From assembly GCF_030378165.1 (NCBI RefSeq), contig NZ_CP119766.1, positions 3,906,001-3,970,000 on the forward strand: DNA of 64,000 nucleotides. The letters are read 5' to 3'. Source of the stretch: Flavobacterium panacagri. GTDB lineage: Bacteria > Bacteroidota > Bacteroidia > Flavobacteriales > Flavobacteriaceae. Each line of letters starts with the position of its first letter. Positions within the stretch are counted from its first letter, which is position 1. The position numbers were made by a program, and so were the translations under genes. This document shows positions 24,489-33,811 of the stretch, one piece after another. The notes beneath the pieces were generated by a model. The model had not been told where the DNA came from and searched no databases. It was given only the letters and a program-made list of their open reading frames with translations.

Positions 24489-25316
24489 ATGAATTCAAAA
24501 ATTAAAGCTTTAACTGACTGTAAGCCAGTAAAAACAATTAAAAAGACTCCAATTTCTTATTACGGTGGTAAACAAGCTATGCTTAAATTTATACTTCCAT
24601 TGATTCCAAAACACCGCGTTTATGTGGAACCTTTCTTTGGAGGTGGTGCTGTTTTCTGGGCTAAGGAACAATCGGAGGTCGAAATCGTGAACGATTTAAA
24701 TGGTAATGTCACAAATTTTTATCAGCAACTAAAGACTAATTTTAAAGAATTGAAAGGTTTAATTATGGCAACGCCATACAGTAGAGAGGTTTATAAAAAT
24801 GCTATGGTCATTTATGAAACGCCTTATATATTTAATCCGGTTCATCGTGCCTGGTCTTTTTGGGTTGGAACAGTTCAAGGCTTTTCCAATAAAATCGGTT
24901 CTTGGCGCAGTGCTACAAAAAGAAGCAAGGAAAGTACTTTAAATTACAACAAAAAAGAGGCGTTTACTGAAGAATTAAGTAAAAGACTAGACTTTGTGCA
25001 AATTGAATGTAAAGATGCTGTAGAATTGATTATAAAGCAGGATTCCGAAGATACATTTTTTTATATCGATCCTCCTTATGTTGGAGCAAATCAAGGTCAT
25101 TATGGTGGTTATACTCAAGAGCATTTTGCATTGCTTCTTTCTGCTCTTAGTAAAATAAAAGGAAAGTTTCTCTTGTCAAGTTATCCGAACGAGTTGTTAA
25201 GTGAATACCGATCACAATTTAAGTGGTTTAGCAATGATAAAAATATGGTTTTGTCGGCAAGTCGAGAAAGTAATAAAAGAAAAACTGAAGCTTTGACAGC
25301 AAACTATCCTATTTGA
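24489..25316 (+). CDS. DNA adenine N6-methyltransferase (Dam/D12 class)
   Basis: 275 aa. SAM-binding motif near the start (PISYYGGKQAMLKFILPLIP, then VEPFFGGGAVFW) and catalytic DPPY in FFYIDPPYVGANQG mark a D12-class (alpha) adenine methylase. The YGG.HYGGYTQEHFALLL stretch after DPPY is typical. It would methylate phage or host DNA, probably at GATC-like sites, against restriction; specificity cannot be read off. It is preceded by the structured element and followed by a small gene in the same unit. Confidence 0.9.
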   Translation: MNSKIKALTDCKPVKTIKKTPISYYGGKQAMLKFILPLIPKHRVYVEPFFGGGAVFWAKEQSEVEIVNDLNGNVTNFYQQLKTNFKELKGLIMATPYSREVYKNAMVIYETPYIFNPVHRAWSFWVGTVQGFSNKIGSWRSATKRSKESTLNYNKKEAFTEELSKRLDFVQIECKDAVELIIKQDSEDTFFYIDPPYVGANQGHYGGYTQEHFALLLSALSKIKGKFLLSSYPNELLSEYRSQFKWFSNDKNMVLSASRESNKRKTEALTANYPI

Positions 25317-25361
25317 TTTTGACTCTCTGGAATACTTTTGATTTAAATAAATTAAAATCTT

Positions 25362-25685
25362 ATGCTTGACTATATTCAATCGATCACAGAATTTCTAAAA
25401 GACAATTTTAATCCAAGCAATCCAGCATCTGCAAATGTGAAGTTAAATACTGATCAACTATTGAATTTTATTTTTAGAACTTTTCCAGTAGACTGTATTT
25501 CTGATTATGAGCTGAATGATATTTTATTATCACTGAATTACAAACGTTTCACTTATGTCGTTGAATCGTATAAGGAAATTGGAAAAAAGAAAGATCGCAG
25601 AATTGAAGTAAGCAAAAGTCTTGAAGTGGGCTGGTGTATGACAACTCCTTTTGATTTACGAACAGAGGAAATGGAAAAAGATTAA
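25362..25685 (+). CDS. Small phage protein, unknown
   Basis: 107 aa. Soluble, with a possible winged-helix pattern (LNTDQLLNFIFRTFPVDCIS, then DILLSLNYKRFTYVVE), resembling small phage proteins that follow methylases. No firm family. Its stop lies in the terminator that ends this unit. Confidence 0.55.
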   Translation: MLDYIQSITEFLKDNFNPSNPASANVKLNTDQLLNFIFRTFPVDCISDYELNDILLSLNYKRFTYVVESYKEIGKKKDRRIEVSKSLEVGWCMTTPFDLRTEEMEKD

Positions 25686-25710
25686 AGTCACTCAATGAGT
25701 GGCTTTTTTT
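25685..25710 (+). terminator. Intrinsic terminator before late promoter L2
   Basis: AAGTCACTC and AGTGGCTT arms with a short loop, followed by seven T. The next base pair begins late promoter L2, so terminator and promoter are fused back to back. Confidence 0.8.
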
Positions 25711-25711
25711 A

Positions 25712-25747
25712 TGTCCTATTATTAAAATTTCACACTTTCCATATTTG
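25712..25747 (+). promoter_or_regulatory. Late promoter L2 (terminase unit)
   Basis: TGTCCTATTATTA at 25712-25724 and CATATTTG at 25740-25747. Same 36-bp geometry as the other five. ATG 21 bp downstream. Confidence 0.78.
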
Positions 25748-25767
25748 TAAAATCAAATAAAGAAATT

Positions 25768-25989
25768 ATGAAAGATTTTTTGCATCTGTTTTTTGGGGTT
25801 TTAGGCATCTCAGTATTTATACTTGTAGAAGTGTTGTTTGTGAATTGGTTTTTAGATTTCGATTGGATTACAGCAGGTTTAAGTGAATGTATAAATTTTG
25901 TTCTTTCTATCAGTATACTGAATTTTTGTATTCTCATTTTTTACAGTTATCTAGACACTTTATATGGATTTAGTAAAAAACTGGTTTAG
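25768..25989 (+). CDS. Small two-TM membrane protein
   Basis: 73 aa, with two hydrophobic helices (about 5-28 and 40-62). First gene behind late promoter L2. It overlaps the following gene by 26 bp. Family not recognised; a holin-like role cannot be excluded, but a better holin candidate lies at 34605. Confidence 0.5.
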   Translation: MKDFLHLFFGVLGISVFILVEVLFVNWFLDFDWITAGLSECINFVLSISILNFCILIFYSYLDTLYGFSKKLV

Positions 25990-26695
25990 TAATGGTTGTG
26001 ATTATGCTTCTGGAGTTATTATTTATAGTAATCTCCCGAAGCATAATTCTTTATTATTAAAGCAATTTCAGAAAAAAAATAACACTTTCAATTTAGAAAA
26101 GCTTAAATATGAGTTAAAGAAGTTTGAAGCCAAATATTCAGAAAATGAAATTGTGACAATTCTAAAAGCCGAAATTACTCAAATTGTAAATTCCGTGCCG
26201 GCACAAATAGACGAACAAGTAAAGAAAAATGCAGTGCTATTTCACCAACTTCCTGAGTCTTTGCGTCCTGTACTGCTTGAGGCTAATAATTTGTTTAAAG
26301 AAAATTGTATGTTAAAAGTTACTTTAAATGAATTGCCAGAACATGCAGAAAAACAATCAATTAGTATTCAGTTAAAAATTTATGAGAATATTAAAAAAAA
26401 TGCTTTGTGCTGGTCCCGTATTGATTTTTATATTGAAAAAAGAATTATTACAGAATCTCCAAAATCTGAATTTGAACAATTGACTGGAGCTAGACTTTCA
26501 AAGCGTCAGCAATATTTATTTTCTTCTATATCCAAATTAAAGTCCAGGTTAAAAATTAATAAAGAGTTATTAAAATCGGCAGAATCTGTATCTCAACGAT
26601 CTAAGATCGAAAGGGCAATTGTAAAACAGGAAGAAAATCTATTAAATCAAAACGAAAAACTTTTAGAAATAAGTAAACTGATAGATGGCAAGTAA
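25964..26695 (+). CDS. Coiled-coil phage protein preceding terminase
   Basis: 243 aa, basic, mostly helical, with a strong C-terminal coiled coil (about 185-243; SKLKSRLKINKELLKSAESV). It overlaps the genes on both sides (26 and 11 bp), showing coupled expression. Unknown family; its place before TerS suggests a part in packaging. Confidence 0.55.
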   Translation: MDLVKNWFSNGCDYASGVIIYSNLPKHNSLLLKQFQKKNNTFNLEKLKYELKKFEAKYSENEIVTILKAEITQIVNSVPAQIDEQVKKNAVLFHQLPESLRPVLLEANNLFKENCMLKVTLNELPEHAEKQSISIQLKIYENIKKNALCWSRIDFYIEKRIITESPKSEFEQLTGARLSKRQQYLFSSISKLKSRLKINKELLKSAESVSQRSKIERAIVKQEENLLNQNEKLLEISKLIDGK

Positions 26696-27269
26696 AAAAA
26701 GAGAAATGCTTATTAAACGTGGTGACACTACGTTAGATAAGATATTAGCGCATTATATCAATCCTGAACACTTTCCATTAAGTGAAACTAATGCCGCTAT
26801 TTTATTGCGTTTGAATGAAGTTTTTGCACTTCGTTTAAATCATTTTTCTACTCAGCAGATTCTTAACAAATTCGTTCTCGAAAAGGGATTGTCTCAGGCT
26901 CAAGTTTATGCTGATATTCGAAATTCAGAAAAGCTTTTTGGAAGTGTTTTGAAAGCAGATGCTGAAGGATCAAGAGCAATTTGGTTAGAATATACACGTG
27001 ATTATTTAAAAAGATGTAAGCAAAAAGGAGATCGTAATAATGAAGTAAAAGCGTTAAAATTGCTTGCCGACTACGGTGGACTTGCTAACGAAGAAAACCC
27101 AAATTTCAATCCAGAGAAATATGAAAACATGGAACTCCATATTAATGTGGACAAGCGCGTTCAGAATAAACTTTTGGAAATGCTATCTGGAGGTTCTGTT
27201 GATTTAAATAACTTGGATGTTACTGATATTGATTTTGAAGATGTAACAAACACTGAAACCAATGATTAG
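26685..27269 (+). CDS. Terminase small subunit (candidate)
   Basis: 194 aa directly before TerL and overlapping it by 8 bp. The N-terminal region (about 40-95) includes a helix-turn-helix-like NHFSTQQILNKFVLEKGLSQ and AQVYADIRNSEKLFG, as in small terminases of Bacteroidota phages; the C-terminus is acidic and disordered. TerS binds the packaging site and recruits TerL. Confidence 0.7.
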   Translation: MASKKREMLIKRGDTTLDKILAHYINPEHFPLSETNAAILLRLNEVFALRLNHFSTQQILNKFVLEKGLSQAQVYADIRNSEKLFGSVLKADAEGSRAIWLEYTRDYLKRCKQKGDRNNEVKALKLLADYGGLANEENPNFNPEKYENMELHINVDKRVQNKLLEMLSGGSVDLNNLDVTDIDFEDVTNTETND

Positions 27270-28758
27270 AAGTAAAAAGTTTGTAAGTCTGACTATTCCT
27301 CAGTTTGCTTGCGTTATGGCTCCTCAAAAAAATAAATATATTGAAATGGGGCGAGGTGGTGGTAAATCTACAATATTTGGTTATCATATGCGTGAATTAG
27401 TCCGTCAAATGCCAAAGGCATCTTTTGCTTTGCCATGTTCAACATATTCACAAGCATTAAGTAGAACTTTGCCGTCTGCAATTGAGGGACTTGAGATGTT
27501 TAATTTATATAACGGAATTGATTATGTAATAGGTAGATCTGGAAAAAAACTAGGCTTTGAATTGCCTTATCAACCACCCAGTCAATGGGATAATATTATA
27601 CACTTTCCAAATGGATCTATATTTCAATTAGTATCGTTAGACAACCCTAATTCAGGCCGTGGTCTTAATTCATCTGCTGAGGCAGGTGATGAAGCGGCTT
27701 TGTTTGATCCGGAAAAACTTTTTACTAATGTAAAAACCACTAATAGATCTCAAAAAGAGATTTATAAAAAAGCTCCATTGTTAGGGTCTGAGTTTTACAT
27801 TTCTTCAACCCCGATCAATAAAAAAGGTAAATGGTTTACTGATATGGAGGAAGTTGCAAAGAAGAATCCAAAAGATTATGCTTTTATAAAAGCTTCAGCA
27901 CGTTCTAATCCTTATTTAAATCCCGATTGGTTTAAAAAAATGCGTGATCAATCAGTATCTGAGGTTCTTTATAATGCTGAAATTTTAAATATTAGACCAC
28001 AGGAAATTGTAGACGGTTTTTATGGGAATCTAAACCAAAGAAAGCATTACTATACGGATTACAATAATAGTTATTTAGAAACTATTGGAGTACTCGCAAG
28101 ATCAGAACACTTCAATTCATTACAAGATAATGATGTTCGAGTAAACGAACCATTAATTGTGTCAGTAGATTTTGGTGTGTTTAATGGTTGTGTTGTGTCT
28201 CAGTTACAGGATGATGAGTATCGCGTATTAAAGTCATTCTTTGTGAAATCTCCAAAGCTTTTAGATGATTTATTTATTGAACAGTTTATTCCGTACTATC
28301 GACCTCACCAAGAAAAGTTTGTTTATTTATATGGTGGTCATGATGGAAACAATAGACTGCCCAACTCTGAACGCACTTACTTCCAACAGATATCAGATGT
28401 ATTGACCGCTCATGGCTGGACTGTTTATATTCTTACCAAAGGCGCAGCGCCAACCCATACAGATAAATACTTGCTAATTAATGCAATGCTTAAAGAGCAT
28501 CAAACCAGATTACCTAAGATTCGCATCAATGAACATAACAACCCTGATCTTATTATAGCTCTTGAGCGCACCGAAGCAAGGGAGTCACTCAAAGGAGGTA
28601 TAGAAAAGGTAAAGAAAGATGAACGAAACCCTCTATTCCCACAGCAACATGCTCCACACTTAACGGATGCATTTGACGTACCGCTTATGACTATGTTCAA
28701 CGCGATCTTCAAAGGACAAAGCTCTCTATTGTCCGAAAGCCGTATTCAATCGCTGTAG
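27262..28758 (+). CDS. Terminase large subunit
   Basis: 498 aa packaging motor. ATPase domain: Walker A GRGGGKST at residues 30-37, Walker B with D143-E144 (SAEAGDEAALF). Nuclease domain begins near VSVDFGVFNG (about 300), with the acidic Asp expected there. The last 100 codons (28441-28740) have about 43% GC by hand count against about 34% for 27481-27780, which suggests recombination in the nuclease part. The gene is the last of the L2 unit; a 200-bp gap to promoter L3 follows. Confidence 0.85.
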   Translation: MIRSKKFVSLTIPQFACVMAPQKNKYIEMGRGGGKSTIFGYHMRELVRQMPKASFALPCSTYSQALSRTLPSAIEGLEMFNLYNGIDYVIGRSGKKLGFELPYQPPSQWDNIIHFPNGSIFQLVSLDNPNSGRGLNSSAEAGDEAALFDPEKLFTNVKTTNRSQKEIYKKAPLLGSEFYISSTPINKKGKWFTDMEEVAKKNPKDYAFIKASARSNPYLNPDWFKKMRDQSVSEVLYNAEILNIRPQEIVDGFYGNLNQRKHYYTDYNNSYLETIGVLARSEHFNSLQDNDVRVNEPLIVSVDFGVFNGCVVSQLQDDEYRVLKSFFVKSPKLLDDLFIEQFIPYYRPHQEKFVYLYGGHDGNNRLPNSERTYFQQISDVLTAHGWTVYILTKGAAPTHTDKYLLINAMLKEHQTRLPKIRINEHNNPDLIIALERTEARESLKGGIEKVKKDERNPLFPQQHAPHLTDAFDVPLMTMFNAIFKGQSSLLSESRIQSL

Positions 28759-28959
28759 CCTGATATCACCCTATTTTCATATATCCTGATTTTCGGCAGA
28801 TGGAAAGTGTGAAACGCCATAGGGACAGGCGTGCTTTATCGTTGGAAAATATAAAAAACTAATTGTTTTTTGAACTCAAGAACCTGATTGTCAGTTTTGT
28901 AATATTTTAAAAACTGGAAAAAGTAGTATAAATAGAACACAAATTAGCTATTTAATTGC

Positions 28960-28995
28960 TGTCCTATTTTAAAAATGCTCTTTAAATGAATTTAG
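28960..28995 (+). promoter_or_regulatory. Late promoter L3 (portal unit)
   Basis: TGTCCTATTTTAA at 28960-28972 and GAATTTAG at 28988-28995. The ATG of the next gene starts only 5 bp after the box, so the mRNA should be leaderless or nearly so. Confidence 0.75.
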
Positions 28996-28999
28996 CGGT

Positions 29000-29344
29000 A
29001 TGCAAAAGGAAGCAATTTCATTAAAAGAGGGATTAGAAATCTTGAACCAAAAAGATTCGAAAGGACGGTTAATTCCTTTCGATATCACTTACAGAACGTT
29101 TAATGCAACATCAAAAAAAGGAGGCAAACTAAAAAGGTATTTAGGAGCCAAACTTCTACTTGAAAGAAATCCAAATAAGATTCAAAAAGACACAATTGAA
29201 AATATTTTGATTCCTGTAAAGGAGACAAAAAATGCTCATCATTTTAAAAACAGAACAAGGAATATTGAACTATCTGACTCTTCAGTTGTAACTATTCGAA
29301 TCGATTTTATAATTAGTATCAACAATAAAGACATTATTTACTAA
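29000..29344 (+). CDS. Small phage protein at the start of the portal unit
   Basis: 114 aa, basic, beta-rich (YLGAKLLLERNP; VVTIRIDFIISINNKD). Unrecognised. The ATG at 29000 is at or next to the expected transcription start of L3. The stop overlaps the portal ATG by one base. Confidence 0.55.
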   Translation: MQKEAISLKEGLEILNQKDSKGRLIPFDITYRTFNATSKKGGKLKRYLGAKLLLERNPNKIQKDTIENILIPVKETKNAHHFKNRTRNIELSDSSVVTIRIDFIISINNKDIIY

Positions 29345-30705
29345 TGAGTGATTTTATAGGAAATCATATAGCCATATCCGAATTTAAAGGATCGCCAGCG
29401 ATTGTAACATTTAAGAATTCCATTGATAAAATGGACGGCTCCGTAACCGCTGTAAAAGTCGATGTAAAAGATAAACAAGGCGAAGCGGCTTCTTGGGGGA
29501 AAAACAATGATTATCCACAACAGGTTTTAAAAGAAGTCAAAAAAAATGGCGCAGCGTCATCTTCATTGAGATTCCTCCGTAAGGCGCATTATGGTAATGG
29601 TTTGATTTTATTTAAAAACCAAGTTTCAGAATCTGGAAAAAAAGACACAAAGATTATTCCTTTAACAGATTTAACCGAAATAAATTCTTTTTTCAAAAAA
29701 TCGCAAATGAATCGTTTTTGGAAAGAAACCATTGCAGATTTAGAGTGGTTTTCAATTGCTTTTCCTGAATATATTTTGTCGAACAATTATGCTACGATTA
29801 ATCGTGTAAAAAGACAAAAAACTGCATGGTGTCGATTTGAGTTAATGAATGAGGAAAACGGCTTAGTAGAGCATGTCTATATATCTGAAAAATTTGGCAA
29901 AGGTGGTTCTATTGATGCTTCAAGTGAATACGTTGAAAAAATTCCATTGATTGATAGTTATTGGTCTGCTGATGAAGTAAGGGAATATTGTAAAATAAAT
30001 AAAATTACAAAATTCATAAGACCTGTATTTTATCCTTTAATTGATGAAGCTTATTATCCTGAAAGTGAATGGCATGCTATTTTAAAATCTGGTTGGTTAG
30101 ATGTGGCTAATTCAGTTCCTGCATTAAAGAAAGGATTGTTTGCTAATCAAATGACAATTAAATTTTTAATTGAAATTGATGAACAATATTACATTAATGT
30201 TTACGCAGAAGATTGGCGTAAAATGACCGTAGATGAAAGAAAACAGATTCGAAGGGATTTAGTTGATTCAATTAATGAAGGCTTGGTAGGAAATGAAAAA
30301 GCAGGTAAATCCATCCAAGCAATGATGTTTACAGATGAAAAAGGGAATCAAGTATCAGCAATTAAAATTACACCGATTGATGATAAATTAAAGGATGGTT
30401 CTTATTTACCTGAAGCCGAAGCCGCTAATTCTGAAGTTCTTTTTGCAATCGGTGTTGATCCTTCATTAATCGGTGCGGGAATACCTGGCGGAAAACTTGG
30501 CGCTGGTTCTGGCTCAGATAAACGTGAAGCTTTCACAATACTTTCTGCACTGTACAAAACGAATCGTGAAACTACTTTGGAAATATTTGAATTCATTCAA
30601 GAATACAATAAATGGGATGAAACTATTTGCGCTGGTTTCGAAAATACAATCCTTACAACATTAGACAAAAATCCAACTGGATCACAAAAAACTACAGCAT
30701 CATGA
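29344..30705 (+). CDS. Portal protein (candidate)
   Basis: 453 aa, the right size for a siphophage portal. The C-terminal half carries SEVLFAIGVDPSLIGAGIPG followed by a Gly-rich loop and SDKREAFTILSALYKTNRET, the stem/clip-like region of Bacteroidota portal proteins. It sits two genes after TerL. It would form the dodecameric ring through which DNA is packaged. Confidence 0.7.
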   Translation: MSDFIGNHIAISEFKGSPAIVTFKNSIDKMDGSVTAVKVDVKDKQGEAASWGKNNDYPQQVLKEVKKNGAASSSLRFLRKAHYGNGLILFKNQVSESGKKDTKIIPLTDLTEINSFFKKSQMNRFWKETIADLEWFSIAFPEYILSNNYATINRVKRQKTAWCRFELMNEENGLVEHVYISEKFGKGGSIDASSEYVEKIPLIDSYWSADEVREYCKINKITKFIRPVFYPLIDEAYYPESEWHAILKSGWLDVANSVPALKKGLFANQMTIKFLIEIDEQYYINVYAEDWRKMTVDERKQIRRDLVDSINEGLVGNEKAGKSIQAMMFTDEKGNQVSAIKITPIDDKLKDGSYLPEAEAANSEVLFAIGVDPSLIGAGIPGGKLGAGSGSDKREAFTILSALYKTNRETTLEIFEFIQEYNKWDETICAGFENTILTTLDKNPTGSQKTTAS

Positions 30706-31667
30706 TTTTAGAAACTACAGCCGATTTAAAAAAATATGTATCAATTGCACAATCTTTTGAATTTGATGATTTTCAGCCATATATTATTAAGGCAGTGAAC
30801 ACGTATACTCGAAAATATTTAGGTAATCTGCATGTGTTTTTAAAAGACGAAGCAAATTCTTCAGAAACAAGTTTTGAAATTAAAAATGAATCTCGTGAGC
30901 ATTTACGAAATGCGATTTCAAATTTCGGGATGTTCATGTATTTTCCTTTTATGTCTGTAATTATTGATGGTTCAGGAGCTTCCAACACAAGCAATGAAAA
31001 TCGTAAACCTCTTGAGTGGTGGCAGAATAATGATATACGTCGTGAATTTTTGAGGGCTGGCCATGAAGCAATGGATTTATTATTGGAAGTTTTAGAGAAT
31101 AATCCTGAAGTTTTTGAGGAGTGGACTGAAAAATTTGGAACTATAAACAACGAGTTGCTTGTGAAAAATACTGTTTCATTCGATAAGTACTACAATATTT
31201 TTAACTCTAGACAAACATTTTTGGCACTACAGCCTTCTATTCGACAGATTGAAGATCAATATTTGAGAACAATGCTTTGTCCAGAACTTATTGAAGGTTT
31301 AAAGACCGAAGTAACTGGAATAACCAAAAGATTAAAAGAAGAATTGCAAAAAGCGATTGTAGCTTTTACAGTGGCAAAAGTTGCGAATGAAGGACTATTT
31401 CTTCTAGACGAAAACGGTTTACGTGTGAGTTTTCAAACTGCAATTGATGGAAAAAAAGAAAGTGTAAGTTCAGGAAAAACAGAAGTTCAGTTATCTAAAC
31501 TTGTAGAAACACAGTTAAATAATGGTAAAGAATATCTTAGATCGGCAAGTCAAATCATAGAAACTAATATCAGCGAATTTACACAATGTTCTTCTCCGTT
31601 AATAAAACCTGAATTAGGAATTTCGGGTTCAACGATCTACGATACTAACGGTGTCCTCTCATTATAG
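30702..31667 (+). CDS. Phage structural protein, DUF6712-like
   Basis: 321 aa from the ATG at 30702, which overlaps the portal stop as ATGA; an upstream in-frame start would run deep into the portal gene. It is helical with an N-terminal MILETTADLKKYVSIAQSFE. I relate it to the DUF6712 proteins placed after portal genes in Bacteroidota phages, with moderate certainty. Head-tail connection is the likely role. Late promoter L4 begins 4 bp after its stop. Confidence 0.6.
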   Translation: MILETTADLKKYVSIAQSFEFDDFQPYIIKAVNTYTRKYLGNLHVFLKDEANSSETSFEIKNESREHLRNAISNFGMFMYFPFMSVIIDGSGASNTSNENRKPLEWWQNNDIRREFLRAGHEAMDLLLEVLENNPEVFEEWTEKFGTINNELLVKNTVSFDKYYNIFNSRQTFLALQPSIRQIEDQYLRTMLCPELIEGLKTEVTGITKRLKEELQKAIVAFTVAKVANEGLFLLDENGLRVSFQTAIDGKKESVSSGKTEVQLSKLVETQLNNGKEYLRSASQIIETNISEFTQCSSPLIKPELGISGSTIYDTNGVLSL

Positions 31668-31670
31668 GAT

Positions 31671-31706
31671 TGTCCTATTTTAAAAAACTGATATAATCCA
31701 ATTTTG
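31671..31706 (+). promoter_or_regulatory. Late promoter L4 (adhesion and lysis unit)
   Basis: TGTCCTATTTTAA at 31671-31683 and CAATTTTG at 31699-31706. As at L3, the next ATG (31711) is 5 bp after the box. Confidence 0.78.
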
Positions 31707-31710
31707 CTTC

Positions 31711-33048
31711 ATGGGTATTAAAGCAGCAAACAATATTTTTCCGCATGATCCAGATGATAACTGGAGATTAAAATTAGACAAGGGAGGCTATGAAGGTTCC
31801 GCGCTTGATCTTTTCAATTTGATCAATACCGTTGTGGCTCCAGATGCCATTATTGTTAAAGGGGAAATTGTAAAAACTCTTAACGAATTGTCTATTGAAG
31901 AAGGGGCATTTACTTGTAGAATAAATCAGCAGATTGTAACAAATAGTCAACCGTATAGTACTACTATAGAACCTGCTCAAGAAGGATATCATAGAATTGA
32001 TATCTTAGTTTTTACTCAAAATGGTACTATTGTCAAAATAAAGGGTTCGGAAGATCTTTCATCAGCGCAAGAACCTGATACGCCAGATAATACAATTAAA
32101 ATTTCTTTTACTTCAATTTTTGGGTTAGTTATTGGTGATCCTGAAATCCCAGTTGTAGGAGATGCTTATGTTTCAAAGGCTTCTAAAAGTTTTATAAGAA
32201 TGTTCCAAACTGGAGATGTAGATACTTATCCAGTAGATGACAGAACCTACCTTAAGTTTGAAACAGGTATGTTGTCATTAAAATCCTTGAACATCTCTTT
32301 ATCTTCTAATATTTATCATGGAAAAGATTTCATTTTTAAGAATGGAACGACTGGAAATGTAACATTGTATCACAATTTAGGTTCCGGGAACTTTAGATTT
32401 AATATTCCAAATGGCCAAAACTTAATTTTAAAAGCAGAAGAGAGCGTTCATTTTGTAATGCGTGCAATTAATTCAACAGGGAATGGAGGTATTTTAGATT
32501 ATGTAGGTATTACTCCAGTTGAAATTGATATTACAGGAAAAGAAGACACGGCCAATAAATCCAATTTTGTAACGGACGCAGATAGTTCAATAAAATTCCC
32601 AGTTTGGTCGTCGATCACACTTTGGATTAAAGAGAAATTGAATGCTGCATTAGCATCTAAAACGAACCCAGAGTCTACAGATGTTTTGATTATTGGCGAT
32701 AATTCGGATAGTGGGAAGACTAAGAAAATTGCTTTTTCAAATTTTATATCGTGGATACAAAGCTTTTTTCAAGCTAAAGACAATCAGATTGAAGTGTCTG
32801 CAAGCAGTAACGTTTTAAATGCCTGGCACGGACAAACAGTATTGTTTACAGCTAATTGCACAATAACTGTTCCGTCAAGTTTGGTTAATGCGTTGGATTT
32901 TAGTTGGAGAACAATGGCAGGTGTAAGTGTAACGTGGGCAATTACTTCTCCTTTTGTTTGGGAATCTCCACCAAGCAACACACCTGAAAAAACAGTAGGG
33001 CATTTTATGCGCCGAGGATCAACGAACACGGTTATTTTAGATGTATAG
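31711..33048 (+). CDS. Phage tail fibre-like or surface protein
   Basis: 445 aa. The N-terminal part (HDPDDNWRLKLDKGGYEGSA) and repeated beta-rich segments suggest a virion fibre. The C-terminal region contains SDSGKTKKIAFSNFISWI and a WHGQTVLFTANCTITVPSSL segment like those of tail-fibre stalks. The LamG-domain gene follows 2 bp later, which supports an adhesion role. Confidence 0.55.
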   Translation: MGIKAANNIFPHDPDDNWRLKLDKGGYEGSALDLFNLINTVVAPDAIIVKGEIVKTLNELSIEEGAFTCRINQQIVTNSQPYSTTIEPAQEGYHRIDILVFTQNGTIVKIKGSEDLSSAQEPDTPDNTIKISFTSIFGLVIGDPEIPVVGDAYVSKASKSFIRMFQTGDVDTYPVDDRTYLKFETGMLSLKSLNISLSSNIYHGKDFIFKNGTTGNVTLYHNLGSGNFRFNIPNGQNLILKAEESVHFVMRAINSTGNGGILDYVGITPVEIDITGKEDTANKSNFVTDADSSIKFPVWSSITLWIKEKLNAALASKTNPESTDVLIIGDNSDSGKTKKIAFSNFISWIQSFFQAKDNQIEVSASSNVLNAWHGQTVLFTANCTITVPSSLVNALDFSWRTMAGVSVTWAITSPFVWESPPSNTPEKTVGHFMRRGSTNTVILDV

Positions 33049-33050
33049 TT

Positions 33051-33782
33051 ATGGGGTTAAAGAAATATTATTTTGCTAAAAAAAAGCAGGTTAAAGTAAA
33101 TGACTTGAATATTAGTTTAGTTGCTTACTATAAGTTAGATTCCGATGCGATTGATTTAGTTAACGGTGTAAATGGTACATCGACAAATGTGTCATACATA
33201 AATAGTGGCAAAATTGGAAATTCAGCAACTTTTAATGGTTCTAATAGTTTAATTATCATACCTAACAGTGATAATTTTAATTTCTCTAATTCTACAAATG
33301 ATCTGCCTTTTTCGATTTCTTTTTGGATTTATAATATGGGTAATAATGCTTCTGCATTGATATATAGAAGAGGAGCAGGAGCTACGAACGAACAGTATGC
33401 AATACAAAAACTACCAAACGGGCAGCTCGTAATGAATTTGTTTACAAATACTTCGAATCTTATACAAGGTGCGACAAGTGGCATTGCAGACTTAAATACA
33501 TGGGTTCATTACTTAGTTACTTATGATGGGACTGCTAATGTAAGCGGTATTAAGTGGTATAAAAATGGTGTTTTGGCATCCGCTGCTGGATCAATGACAG
33601 GAACTTATACTAAAATGCCTATTGCTGTTCAGAACACTGTTATAGGACGAATAAGCTGGACAGCTACAGGTTTTTTAGACGCGAGGCTTGATGAATTTGC
33701 AATATGGAAAAATAGGGCATTGACAAGTTCAGAGGCTTTGTATTTATACAATTCAGGAACAGGTAGAACTTTTCCTTTTTAA
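33051..33782 (+). CDS. LamG-like jellyroll protein, candidate receptor-binding protein
   Basis: 243 aa. Residues about 20-240 form a concanavalin-A/LamG-type fold: LVAYYKLDSDAIDLVNG, FSISFWIYN, NTWVHYLVTYDG and RLDEFAIWKNRALTSSEALY are the standard strands of this family. There is no signal peptide; it lies among virion genes. It most probably binds a glycan on the host surface. Confidence 0.75.
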   Translation: MGLKKYYFAKKKQVKVNDLNISLVAYYKLDSDAIDLVNGVNGTSTNVSYINSGKIGNSATFNGSNSLIIIPNSDNFNFSNSTNDLPFSISFWIYNMGNNASALIYRRGAGATNEQYAIQKLPNGQLVMNLFTNTSNLIQGATSGIADLNTWVHYLVTYDGTANVSGIKWYKNGVLASAAGSMTGTYTKMPIAVQNTVIGRISWTATGFLDARLDEFAIWKNRALTSSEALYLYNSGTGRTFPF

Positions 33783-33811
33783 CAAAAAATAATCATTAAA
33801 TACCACATAGA

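Noticed and set aside
28762..28797. Possible seventh late promoter (CACCCTATT)
   Set aside because: Only 6 of 9 bases match TGTCCTATT and there is no -7-like box at the fixed distance.
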